A stretch of 64,000 nt of DNA from Rhizophagus irregularis (Eukaryota; Glomeromycota; Glomeromycetes; Glomerales; Glomeraceae), in NCBI RefSeq assembly GCF_026210795.1, contig NC_089449.1:248001-312000 (forward strand), given 5' to 3'. Positions 48,950-60,811 of this stretch are shown here, one piece after another; positions within the stretch are counted from its first letter, which is position 1; each line of letters begins with the position of its first letter. The notes beneath the pieces were generated by a model. That model worked only from the letters and a program-made list of their open reading frames with translations. It did not search any database and was not told the DNA's origin. The position numbers and the translations under genes were made by a program.

Positions 48950-50771
48950 TCTATTTTATTATATGTTTTATTGAGTTAAGTATAATGTAGAAATCTATTC
49001 TACAATACGACGAGAGAGAAGGATAATGAGGAGGAAGAGGGAATTGAATTACGGAGAATGAGAAAATGAAAGTGAGGAGGAGGAGGGAGGGAGAGAGTGT
49101 ACGTATAATAAAAAAAAAGACTCTCTTTTTGAAACAGGGTAAACAAAGAGAAAATGGAAAATGAATTAATAATCTCAAATTTTTATAATAATTTTAGAGT
49201 AACGTACCCATAATATAAATAATTTCCAAGTTCGTTTTACAAATTTCCACATTTGTGTGGCAAGATTATAAATTAGGTTTTTTGTCCCTCAATTTGTAAA
49301 ACGACCTCGGTTTTACATGCCTTTTTTTTTTATGTAAGTTAAACTATAAATGTATTATAAAGGTAATATAGCTTATTTATAGATTGCTTACATCATTTAT
49401 CGGTTGAAACATTAAATAGTATAAATAACACAAAAAATGCATAATATAAAATTTTCAACGAATGAATTTTATTTTAATTGATTAAAGAGCATAAACTGTT
49501 TTTGTGTAACTATTTAAAAACAAATAGGTTAATGCAATCCTGCAATCCTCAAGTAATTTTACGAATCTCGCATTCTTTCATTATAAATTTCATTATCATT
49601 ATTAATGTTTATATTCAATAACTGAGAGAATGGAAGTTACCGGTTGTACTCTATAATATAATAACGACTCTTTTTCCTTGTAATAAATTTTTATTTAATT
49701 TATATTTAATAAATAATTTAAAAATTTAGAAAAAGATCCAAACTAAACTTATTTCAATATTATCATCCTTTTTAGAATTATAGAATTTTTTTCATTCGGC
49801 CTTTACTTTGATCATTACTATTAAATAAATTAATAAATTGAAATTGTAAATCCGAATTGTCGCCAATTTTGTAACACAACGATCCCTTCTTTAGTTCTTT
49901 TAAATAATTAATTTCCATTTTTGTGTTTGAGCGTATTAAAATGGTTAAACACGTTTTATAATATAAATAAAATTTGAAACATAGGAAATTTCTGTTGAAG
50001 TTTCTCTGAAAAGACTGTGTAACGTGTTCTTTAATTCGAACAATGATGATTTCTTTGTAAATAGAACAAGGTCTAAAAATACAATAATAAGGAACTATTT
50101 TATTATATATATATTAAAAAAAAATAATAATAAAATCTATTGTTGTCAAAAAAAATATATATTTCACTTTATTTGTTTAAAAAGGTATGAATGTGTATTT
50201 CCAGATTAATTGTGTCAAAATTTTCCCAACTCCTTTACTCCGATTCATTTAGTCATATAAATATAAGCATATATATATACCGTATACAAAAGTCAAACCT
50301 AAAAATTTATTTTTATTCCTAATTTTCTTTTTTAAAAAAAAAAAATGCTGCGCCACGGTCCGATATATTCACGTGATTGAGAATAGTGAGTTTTTTTTTA
50401 CGATCGAGAGAAAGAAACGTAATCATTCCACAGTTTCTACGTAAGAAAGAAAAAAATTGACATATGTTATTCAAATATCCAAATCCAACTAATTGAATTT
50501 TTTTTTTGTTTCTATTCCAAATGCGACTTTAATCTTTAAATTACTAGCTTTATATAAACTAACAATGTTAATCCCTACGTCAATATGATAAAGGTTATCT
50601 ATAGTAAATATTTAATCATAATTTCATCATTTACGTATAATACATTTTTTAAATAAATACCACCGTTCAAATTTCAAAAAGATTCAAAAGATTCAATTAC
50701 TCTCTCTGTTTTAATTCATTTATTAAAGAAATTCAAAAGTAATTCTTCATTATTAAAAAAATTTGAAAAAT
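48869..50771. other. Intergenic region between chitin synthase and NDUFA4-like gene
   Basis: Shared upstream region of two divergent genes. It contains a TA microsatellite (48888-48908) and a poly-A run (48919-48940) just upstream of the chitin synthase start, a purine-rich stretch near 49010-49110, and AT-rich sequence. No further gene is supported. Short frames at 48951-49178 and 50024-50209 look like chance. Confidence 0.5.
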
Positions 50772-51146
50772 ATGGCATCAGGACCTGTAGGAAGAGTTAC
50801 GAGATCTCGCTCATTATGGAGATTCGTTTCAGTTGATCCAGAAATTTATCCTTTAATGGGAGTTTTAGCCGCAACTTTTGGTTTTTCTGGATACATGTTG
50901 GGACATAAAGCTACGATCCGTAATCCAGAAGATAGCGTAAAATTAGCTAAGGATCAAACATTTCCTTGGCTCGCTAATAAAAATGAACAAGGTGGTGATT
51001 ACAAATATAAATATCATAAATCGGGCGATCCTGATAAAGAAGTCATTAAAGCTCCAGCTGCCGACATTGCGCATACTGCTCTAGTCGATTTGCCAAAAGA
51101 AGCTGCTCAAAAAGTTGGTGAAAAGTTTGGTGGATCAAAATCATGA
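50772..51146 (+). CDS. NADH-ubiquinone reductase MLRQ subunit / NDUFA4-type protein
   Basis: A single exon of 124 residues. The motif SVDPEIYPLMGVLAATFGFS, with an aromatic/acidic stretch followed by one membrane helix (about 28-47) and a downstream IRNPE, is the hallmark of the B12D/NDUFA4 (MLRQ) family of small mitochondrial inner-membrane subunits. These are associated with complex I or cytochrome c oxidase. The Arg-rich start (GRVTRSRSLWRF) fits mitochondrial import. The fungal-type C-terminal extension (GDYKYKYHKSGDPD) ends in an amphipathic tail. The ATG at 50772 is preferred over an upstream TTG in the same frame. Confidence 0.85.
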   Translation: MASGPVGRVTRSRSLWRFVSVDPEIYPLMGVLAATFGFSGYMLGHKATIRNPEDSVKLAKDQTFPWLANKNEQGGDYKYKYHKSGDPDKEVIKAPAADIAHTALVDLPKEAAQKVGEKFGGSKS

Positions 51147-54100
51147 ACATGTACTTTACTATATACATATTTTTATGTAAGAAAATTTTAATGTAAGAAA
51201 AAATTTAGTTGTCACACTTTGTAGTATTAAGAACTATTTAGCCTACATATCACAAAAGAATTAATTTTATGAAACTATATTAATTTTTGATGATTCACAA
51301 CGTGATCAATTCTGCATTAATAAAATACCGCAAGAACATTTCTTTTTCTTTATACTGTATATATAAGCTTTATCTTGATTGACAATTGCACGTGAAATAA
51401 TGTACTTCTTAAAATAGTAATAGCACCCCAAATTTTATATTATTACCGAATATTAAAAGAATCAATTATTTCTGATGGCACGTTCTCTACACCCACATCT
51501 CACTTTTTAGTTACATCATCAGAATAAAATAAACCCAAGTGAACTTATATTATTATTGTGATCAGGGATGGAAATTTCCGCGCATGTGATTGAAAGTCAA
51601 TAGGCGCGATATTTCATAATGGCGCTTATATAAGGGTGCATATGACTTCATATGTTGCGTGCTCTGCACGTGTAAACATAATCTCAATTTCCTTGTGATC
51701 ACTATAATAAAAAATTGACCCAAATTAAAAATCGTAAATAGACTAACGTGTTAAATCATGAGGACCAATTTTTTTTATTAAATTTACCTATTAGTATTGT
51801 TTCTGAATCAATATTTCAGCAGTCACCCAATATGGCCGAGAACATTCTCTACTATTTTTTTTCGACTAACTCTGGATCTGACATCCAAAATTTTGTATTT
51901 TCATTTTCTCTAGCTCAGCATTCCATGAAATCCCATCTCCCCGTATATGCCACAATACCATACGTTATTGGTAAATTCTTTATTCTCTGAATAATTTTGC
52001 GTTGTCGAACTGTCAAAGATTCCAGCTGAACATTATCTTGCAGATATCTCATCTATAATTTATCCCTGACCTTAGTAATAATAGCCCTGCTATTTGAACA
52101 TAAAATCATTACGAAGTCGATAGTTAATTGAAATGGACTAGAAAATTTATCAGAAAAGACATACACATATAAATACAAGAAATGTGTTACTTTGCCTGAC
52201 TAATCAATAAGATACTTCAAGTGCGCGAGCTCAGCTCGTATATATGTGGATGTAATTATTTCAGATAATTCAGCATTAAGGCAGCGTAATGGTGAAATGG
52301 TAAAATATATTATCATATACAAAATTTTGTCCAAATAGTATTACGCCAGTATTACACCGGTGTGATGCCGAATTGTTGTAAATGTGCCGTAATATTTTGG
52401 CATGGCTTGAGCCTAATTCACCCTCATGTATACAGTCAGCTCGTCAATGAAAAACCGTACCATCCATTTCTTTTCTATAAAACTTAAAAAATAAATTAGC
52501 GCCCACACAAAAAATTCTCAAAATCTAGATCTATGCCAAAATCCATAGAGTTGACACACGGACAAAGATTTTGACAGAGTTTCTATAGACAGCTAGGAAT
52601 TTTTTCTGCAATGAAGGAGAATATCACATTGTAAAACATCTCGAAGGTTGAACTCGACGTAGTAGTAAGATATGCTAATTCCTCCCCGTATCTCAAACAC
52701 CACTAGTTGGCATGTTATTTGAGATTGTCCCTATTTGAATTCCAATAATTTTACCATACCAGTAAGACTGAATTTTAATGTTTATGCGAGCAATGGAGAA
52801 ACTCTTGAATAATAAACGAAATACAAACCAGATTCAGGGAACAGCACTTTTATAGCGGTTTCTTCCGGACATTATGTATTAGTTTGTTCATTAACTGCAG
52901 AAATAGCGATAAAAGTAGTCGAAAAACTTTTAGAAGTAACAATAATACTTGTAGACCTTTCGAATTAAAAATTATAAAAGCAAGAAAAAAAAAATCGGTA
53001 TACTGTATATACTGTATATAATATGTGAGAAATCTATTGTCGCACAAATTGATTAACACGTTTAACACGTGTCACTTAATAATCAATCAACACAATGCGA
53101 TCAAAAAGAATGCACCCCACATCAAAGGTTATAACCTATTCACTTGTGACATAAATAGTAAGGTTATAACCTTTGATGATCCTACTTTGGGTTAGAAGTA
53201 CCTGTAGATAATCCAACCGAGCCATTGTACCCATCAAAATAACAGACAGGCCAACTTCTTGTTGGCGTGAGATTAGTTTAGATTAATGTCGTCCAGTTAT
53301 ATCTAACTCATTCTTATCATAACAAAAATAAAAAAAAATCAAATCAACACAATGCGGGCAAGATTATTCTAAAAGTAATGTGGGAGATATTAATAATTAA
53401 GCAAACACCATTTAACCAAAGATTATCATTCTCAAAAGACATTCTTTTGCATTAATTTGTTTGTTAAAAATCTATAGTCGAAATCGGTTACAAATTACAA
53501 TACAACTCACGGTAAAATATTCCATCGACACCGAAATTCTTTTTTTATATCGTAAATTCCATTTCATCTCATTCTAACTGCTAATATTATTAAATAAATT
53601 ATTTATTTTCTACATTATACAAATACATATAGTTCAAAAAAGAACCTTAATGCATAGACAGTACAGTGGAAACTGTGCCGAGGTATTTATGGTTTTGTGT
53701 TTACGTTTAATAAAAGATAATATACATCTAAAAAAACTGGGAAATTTACACGATTAATGTTTGCTCTATTAAAATACCTTAGCAGTTAGCTCTCTGAGTG
53801 CATCATCCAAATTCACATTTTCACTAAATAACACGGGAAGAAACTTTGGCAGATTATGATCGGATTCGGAAGTTGCTTAGCGTAAAGGAATCATCCAAAA
53901 ATCAATCTTCTTCAACGTATATCAGCAGCAATGTTCTCGTTTTTTGTCGCTTTTGTTAATCGAACGCGCTTCGCGATGTCATTAGTTTCTAACTATCTAT
54001 TTTCTTGATCAAGTGGATGAGGTTTGGTCTGGAGTTTCAATTTCTTTTCTTTTACGCATTTTTTTGCATACCGACTATCACAATGTAATCGATCATGTGC

Positions 54101-54629
54101 TTAATCAACAATTAGTTTAATAAATTTGGTAATTTCGGCCGGTATTAGGAAAACCGTTGATCGATCATGATTGGCTCGATCAAATTCGTGGGTTTCCATT
54201 CGTTATATGTGGAGTATATTTTCATTAACCCTCCTCCAGGCAAGCCAGTTCTCTTTAATGACTTTGTCACTAGTTCCCCGTTACTAATCCTTTACTAAAT
54301 AAAAAAACAAAATGAAGACAAAAAAAACATGAATAAAGAAAAAAAAATTATTTATTATGCCGTTATAGAAGTTATACTGTATACAACGTATGTTAACCAC
54401 GCCTTATTTCACCCGATGTCGAAAAGTCAATGATAAGATGAAGAAAATATTTAATTAAATGGTAGACAACACGAATTTTATTGGTAGTTTGAATATACTG
54501 TACGTACTGTATGTACGACTAAGGTAATATACAGTATGTATTTATCCTATCACAATCAATTGTTAATAAATTATAATAATAGAATAATTAAATATGTTGT
54601 AAAAAAGATTATACTAAATCTTTTCTGTT
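51147..54629. other. Gene-poor region
   Basis: About 3.5 kb with no supported gene. A 51748-51990 plus-strand frame lacks any recognisable feature. A perfect 18-bp inverted repeat lies at 53120-53178. Near 54490-54540 are short self-complementary TACTGTACGTACTGTA-type sequences. The 13-mer TCAACACAATGCG occurs twice (about 53088 and 53343). Confidence 0.5.
53120..53178. repeat. Perfect 18-bp inverted repeat
   Basis: CATCAAAGGTTATAACCT (53120-53137) is repeated in inverse orientation as AGGTTATAACCTTTGATG (53161-53178) across a 23-nt loop. Each arm also contains the palindrome AGGTTATAACCT. It could be a small inverted-repeat element or a hairpin; no clear target duplication is seen. Confidence 0.7.
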
Positions 54630-56096
54630 TCATGACTGCTTGATTTCCTGATTTTTTTGCTTTTTTTTATAATAAAAAATAATTGAAATGCATATAAGAA
54701 CAATTATTACAAATAAGACTATAATAGCCACACGTGTTCTTGACACATCTTCATAAAAAGATGAACTAGTAGCAGCTGATACTTTCGTTTGAATAGAAGC
54801 AAAACTGTTATTACCACCAAACATCGTTGGTGTAATTCCAATTGTGCTATTATTGTAATTAAACTTAGCTAATAATGACCATTTATATTTCAATGGATCT
54901 GTCACATTTAATTTATATAAATCTTCACTGTAAGTCGGATCTTTATTTGATTCATTTCTACCTTTAAAATTTAAACAATTATTAGTATTAGTAAATTTTA
55001 AAATTTCATCTTAAAAACAAGCAAATCATATATACCAAATGCAGAAATCATATAATTTTTAACCATTACTGATGTGTGTCCACTAAAAGCTCCAATAGGA
55101 TTTTCTACTGTTGGTGTTGACCATTCATATGGTATTTTTGAGGTATCCAAGACCGACAAATGTGGTAAAGCTGGTACTGATGGTTTTGATACTCCACCGA
55201 ATACAATAACACGTCCATCTGAAGCTATAAAAATCAAAAATAAAATTTAGTAATTATAAATAAAATTTACAAGGATGTTCAGGTATGACGCTTACTTGAA
55301 ACAGCTGTATGATCGGTACGTACTTCAGGTGTTTTACCAGTCGTGTTCTATTATGTTCACAAGAAAAAGATCAATTACGGAGACAATTTAATCATCAATA
55401 AATAATTAGTATCTTAAATACCACAATTTTCCACGTATCATTTATAGTGTCATAAATTAATAAATTATTCATTGGCTTCATTGACACAATTTCATTATCG
55501 ATTTGTCCACCAATAAATAAAATTTGACCATTTGGGACTAAAACTTGCGCATATTTATTATAGAAACTAAGAGAACCCTGGAAAGGATTTGAAGCAATAT
55601 AATTGATCACCATGTTAATTGTATCGAAAATTACCACATTATCATCAAGAGAATAGGATTTGCCAGTTTTCTCATCAAAAGTCCATATTTCTGTAAATAC
55701 AGTAATAGATTTCATGGGTTGTAAAATTTTGACATTTTCGTTTATATTCCATTTTTTTAATGTAGTATCAAATGTATTAACATAGAAATTACTAGCGAAT
55801 TCTTCCAAAAACATTATTTTATTACCACCCGGAATTGGACTATCGAATGCAAGGTTATCTGGTTTAGGTTTAATATTCGTAAGGTCTATCCATTTGGATT
55901 CTTTAACAAGTTCGTCAGTATCTAATGATATTCCTGCTAAGTCTACATAAAAAAATTGCAATGAACCTAGACAATACAATTTATCTTCAATAAAAATTGT
56001 TTTAACATCATCAAATATTTCACAATTAGATGATATCTGATTAAAAATTATTAGAGCTATCGAAATTATTAATTTTGATAATAAGAAAACACGCAT
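54630..56096 (-). CDS. Secreted kelch-type beta-propeller protein with membrane anchor (K1)
   Basis: Four exons, 56096-55422, 55347-55296, 55224-55036 and 54961-54630, all in phase, give 415 residues. An N-terminal signal peptide precedes a kelch/galactose-oxidase-like repeat region (QILFIGGQ..., VIVFGGVSKP..., paired with WK/YEWSTP strands). The C-terminal membrane helix is VAIIVLFVIIVLICISIIF, with a Lys/Gln-rich tail. The predicted place is the cell surface with the propeller outside. No catalytic residues are claimed. Exon 2 (52 nt) and exon phases are the same in the two neighbouring paralogs. It is the most distal of three tandem copies, about 700 bp from the next. Confidence 0.88.
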
Positions 56097-56808
56097 TTTT
56101 TATATACGATTGTTATTAAAGGATTAATTAATAAAATGTTAAAAGAACAGGATTAAAAGAGTTGAAATGATTAAAGAAATCCCCTTTTAAAAGGAAATTG
56201 AAATTATCGCTTAAATCACTGTGATAAACGTGATAAACGTGATAAGTGTGATACGATAGGGTATTCTTATTTCGGATTCATTGCATCAAATCTTGACTAT
56301 AAAGATCTAATTAAATAAAAATTTTAACGTTCTTTAGGATGTGGATTGTACAATAATAATTTAAATGTAACAATTTTTTTGTGCTGCTCTTTTTCTAATT
56401 TATCCATTTTCATTTATGGAATTTTAAACAAAGCGAAAAAAAGGATTTTCCAATTTTCATGTGAACATAATGTGTCACGCGTTTTTTTTGAGTTTTCACG
56501 GTATAATGTTATCAACATTCTTGTAAAAAAATTATCCGAAGCGTAACATTTGTCTGCCGCTATACATAGTTTGCCAATCAAAATCCTAGAACAAGTATAA
56601 TAGATGTAACGCTCCGGATACAAATATTAAGTCTTTTTTTAATTTATTTAACATTAATTACTTTATCAATTATTTCAGTTATAATATACTTATATTTTTA
56701 ATATAATAGACAAAATGATAGTGTCGTTGTGTTTCAAAAATAAATAGGAAGAAAATGTTTAGAATCTAGTAAATCTCTTAAAAATTAATACTATCGAAAT
56801 AATTCTCT
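56097..56808. other. Intergenic region between kelch genes K1 and K2
   Basis: Holds the upstream region of K1 and the 3' end of K2. A short tandem GATAAACGTGATAA-type repeat lies near 56220-56260. Overlapping frames on both strands at 56346-56623 have no support. Confidence 0.5.
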
Positions 56809-58366
56809 TTAAGTCATGCTTTTTTCCAGTTCTTCATTAATAGATATATTTTCATTATTAGATATATTTTGGTGATAAGTATTCATCTTATTCTTAATCT
56901 TACGTCTATATTGCCTTGCTTTATAAAAAATGAGTACCGATATGCATATAAAGACCATCACTGCATATACGATTATAACAGTATTACGTGTTCCTAATCT
57001 AGAAGCTGAATCAACACTAGCTTTAATCGGAGTAGAATTCGTTGGCTTAAAAACGTCAAGAGAGCTATCAAAATTATCAGAACTATCAAAACCGGAAAGA
57101 AAAGACCATTTATATTTTAACGGATCTCTTATATCTAATTTATAAATATTATTATTGTCTATTAGCGTAGGTATTGTTTCCCTTGTATTTATACCTTTTA
57201 AAAAAAATGAAAAATAATATTTAATTACTAAATATTATTATGGAATTTTTTTTAAAAAAAAAGATCGGACAAGTTAATAATTACCAAATGCAACAATCAT
57301 ATAATTATTAACCATGACTGCTGCGTGATCACTAAGAGTAAAAGGATTTTCTATCATTGGTGTTGACCACTCATATGGTGTTTTTGAGGTATCCAAAATT
57401 GATAATTGTGGTGAAGCTGGTAATGAATTTGATATTCCTCCAAATACAATAATACGTCCATCTGAAGCTAAAAAAAAATTAAATTAGCAATAAAATTAAT
57501 GTATATACAATATATGTTTTTATTTTTAGTTGGTTTAATGCTTACTTGAGACAGCTGTATGCTTGATGCGTCCTTCAGGCGTTTCACCTACTGTATTCTA
57601 TTATATTAACGTACATATTAAATTAATGTACAAAAAAAAAATTGGTTAATCGATCGGATTTATTTATCATTTCATTAGGAGATTAAACAAGTACCATCAT
57701 TTGCCATGTATCTGTTCTGGTATTATACATTAATATACTGCTCATTGGATTTTTAAAACTACTAAATCCTCCGCCAATAAACAAAATTTGACCATTCAAC
57801 AAAACCTGTGCAGAATCTTCAAAAATACGTATATCTGCAGAAAGATTTTCCGGAGTTGAAACACCTTTCGTCAATGTCAAATTAATTGAATCAAATATTG
57901 ACATGGTGCTATCAAGGAATGAGTATGATATCCCAGTATTTTCATCTGAAACCCACTCTCCAAGGCCAACAAACTCTTTCTTTTTAATAACTTTAGTTGG
58001 GTTCACTTCCCACTGGTTTGATGTAGTGTGAAATGTGTAAGCATTTACATCATCGTCGGTATTATCAAGTATAATTAATTTTTCATTATCCTTACTCAAA
58101 AGTGGGATATTGGAGTCAATACCAGGTTGAGGTTTAATCTCAGTGAGATCAACCCATTTGGATTTGTCAATAATAGTATCAGTATCTAATGATACACCAG
58201 CTAAATCCACATAAAAAAAATTGAATTCGAAAAATCCAACATAATATAATTTATTTCCGGTAAACAACGAATAAAGCCCATTTCCTCCGAATGTTCCACA
58301 TTTTGTAAAAATAACGTGATTAAAAATTATTAACACAGTTGAAAAAATAAATTTCGATAATTGCAT
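56809..58366 (-). CDS. Secreted kelch-type beta-propeller protein with membrane anchor (K2)
   Basis: Four exons, 58366-57695, 57597-57546, 57467-57285 and 57194-56809, join in phase to 430 residues. The signal peptide is followed by kelch-like motifs (GQILFIGGG, GRIIVFGG, PYEWSTP, YMIVAFG) and YKLDIRDPLKYKWSFL before the anchor. The membrane helix is TVIIVYAVMVFICISVLIF. The cytosolic tail is longer than in the paralogs and contains ISNNENISINEELEKS. The last exon has no internal Met near its start, so it is easily missed; the GGT...GINTR junction (G split codon, acceptor AAAAG) matches the paralogs. Role: surface protein, partner unknown. Confidence 0.85.
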
Positions 58367-58863
58367 TTTTTTATTTTATTTAGCGCTCATTTAAAGTAAG
58401 AAAGAACAAAACAAAAGAGATGAAACGTAGAGAATTCCCCTTCATTATATAGTTAGATAATGATATCACAGTGATAAAAAAAATTGTTAGTATATTTGCA
58501 AATAAGGCCTTCACGTGAATATGGTAGAATTTTCCGGCAAATCGTGTGACGAATAGTGTTTTACAGAGAGTGACATTGAAAGCTAAAATATTGTTTAATT
58601 TAAATTATTTCTGTCCAGTCAATGTCTTTTGTATCTGATAGACCCATATACAGTAATTAATGCGATTCTCATCACCAGATAACCGATATTTAAAGGATTA
58701 AATGCAAAAGTATTTATTTTATCTTGAAAGGTAAATTGGATATACTAAAAAAAAAAATATTTAAGAAACAGGAAACCAAAGATCTATGATTCTACTATAA
58801 TTATCAGAGGGTAATAACGGATTATTTCTTTCAAAAGCTTTTTTCTAATTCATTATTGCTTGA
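58367..58863. other. Intergenic region between kelch genes K2 and K3
   Basis: About 500 bp holding the K2 promoter and the K3 3' end. Nothing else is seen. Confidence 0.5.
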
Positions 58864-60357
58864 TTATAATTGGTTTATTAATTTACTTCTATATTGCTTT
58901 ATTTTGTAAAAACTAAATATTGTTACGCCTATAATGACCACTACTATAACTGTGATTATAATAATCAAACGTAACTTTAACGCAAATACTGAGTCAGATA
59001 TATTCGTTGTAATAGGATTAGAACCTGTTGGTGTAGGGGTATCGGCATCATTTTTAATAAATAATGACCATTTATACTTAAGTGGATCCGACACATCTAA
59101 TTTATAGACATTTTTATTTTCAGATGTTGTAAATATTTCAGTTATTGGTTCTGATGATTCTGATGCATTTATTCCTTCAAAATTAAAAAAAATTAATAGT
59201 TAATTACTAACCTTATATTATGTACAATTTTTTAAAAAAAAGTTAACGAAGTTATATTTACCAAATGCAGAAACCATAAAATTTTTAACCATGATTGATG
59301 TATGTCCACCAAGAATTAAAGATCCAAAAGGATTTTCTACTGTTGGTGTTGACCACTCATATGGTGATTTTGAAATGTCCAAGACTGACAAGTCTGGCGA
59401 AGCTGGTAATAAATTTGATACCCCACCAAATACAATAATACGTCCATCCGTAGCTAAAAAAAAAATTGAGTTTTAATAATAGTAAATTAATATATATATA
59501 TAATATTTTTTTAATCTTACTTAGAACAGCTGTATGCTTGGTACGTTCTCCTGGCATTTCACCTACCGTATTCTATATATTTATATACAAAGAAAAAAAA
59601 ATTATATTAATCATCAATTGACGCATTTTATTATCAGACATTTTCATACCGTTATTTGCCATGTATTTGTTATGGTGTTATAAATTAATATGTTGTCCAT
59701 CGATTGTGCTTTATTATCAATTTTTCCACCAATAAACAGAATTTGTCCATTTGGCAACAAAACTTGTGCAAAGTCAGTATACGAACTAGCGAATTCACCA
59801 AAAAGATTCTTCGGACTTGAAGTGTTCTGTGTCAATTCTAAATTAACTGAATCAAATATTGACAGACCTGCTGAAATTGATTGAAATGTATAGGATTTGC
59901 CAATCTTTTTATCTGAAACCCATTCACTAGAAACACTCCAAAAATTAGGAATTTGCATGCGTTTTAAGAAAACTTTGGAATCTTGGTCTATTGTTTCCCA
60001 TTTATTTAATTTAGTATCAAATACACTAATGCGGAAATTATCGTCTGTATTAAAGAAAAATATTTTATCATTATCTTTACCACTCAAAAGTGGGTAACGG
60101 GAAATAGAGTTAGTTGGTTGGGGTCTAATAACGGTAAGGTCAATCCACTTAGTTCGATCAATAACGGTATTAGTATCTAATGATACGTCTGTTAAGTCTA
60201 CATAGAAAAAATTACCTATATAATTGAAATAATATAATTTATCCCCAGCTAATAAACTACTATATCCATCTCCACCAAAAATTATTGCGCAATTTGCCAA
60301 AATAATATGATTTAAAATTCTTAGCACCATTGAAATAATTAATTTTGATAAATGCAT
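58864..60357 (-). CDS. Secreted kelch-type beta-propeller protein with membrane anchor (K3)
   Basis: Four exons, 60357-59650, 59572-59521, 59453-59262 and 59174-58864, join in phase to 420 residues. A signal peptide (start MHLSKLIISMVLRILNH) is followed by kelch-like blocks (GQILFIGGK, GRIIVFGGVSN, PYEWSTPTVEN, MVSAFG), the conserved YKLDVSDPLKYKWSL and a membrane helix (LIIIITVIVVVIIGVTIF) with a short basic tail. It is the first gene of the tandem set by transcription order and shares about 450 bp of upstream DNA with the divergent gene at 60812. Plus-strand frames inside exon 1 are shadows. Confidence 0.88.
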
Positions 60358-60811
60358 TTTTTATTAGCGTTTATTTAAATAATATATTAATAAATTAAAT
60401 GTAAAAAAGAATAAGACGAAAGATTTGAGATAATGAAAAAGCCCTCCCCCTTTTTTATTAATTAGAAAAAATAATTATCCCCAACGTGATTTCTTTGAAA
60501 ATGATAAATATTAATGTGATTCATTTTTTTATCCGCCGATCATATCTTTTTCAAAAAAAACTTGAAACAAAATAAATAATTAAAATGTCAAGCTTTTCAT
60601 TTGTGTTAAATGTGTTAAAATTCTGATTGTTCACTGACCATAATAAGAAATCAATTTTTTTTTTAAATCAAATAGAAATAAAACTTTCCGGTATCAACTC
60701 ATGGAATTTTATTTTTAATAAAAATTACACGATTTTTTTTTTCTTAAAAAAAGAAACATAATAAGTAAATATATACAAATACCTATAAGCTCTTAGTTTA
60801 TACTTTATAGA
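60358..60811. promoter_or_regulatory. Divergent promoter region of K3 and the membrane-protein gene
   Basis: About 450 bp lie between two divergently read start codons, so both promoters must be here. The sequence is AT-rich with poly-T/poly-A runs. A TATA-like TATATAC lies about 40 bp before the ATG at 60812. No operator-like repeat is evident. Confidence 0.4.

Noticed and set aside
51748-51990. 80-codon plus-strand frame
   Set aside because: No signal peptide, domain or homologous neighbour; amino-acid make-up is compatible with chance, although a TATATAAG lies upstream near 51637.
56346-56623. Overlapping frames on both strands between K1 and K2
   Set aside because: They overlap each other in antisense and show no feature; K1 and K2 ends are otherwise complete.
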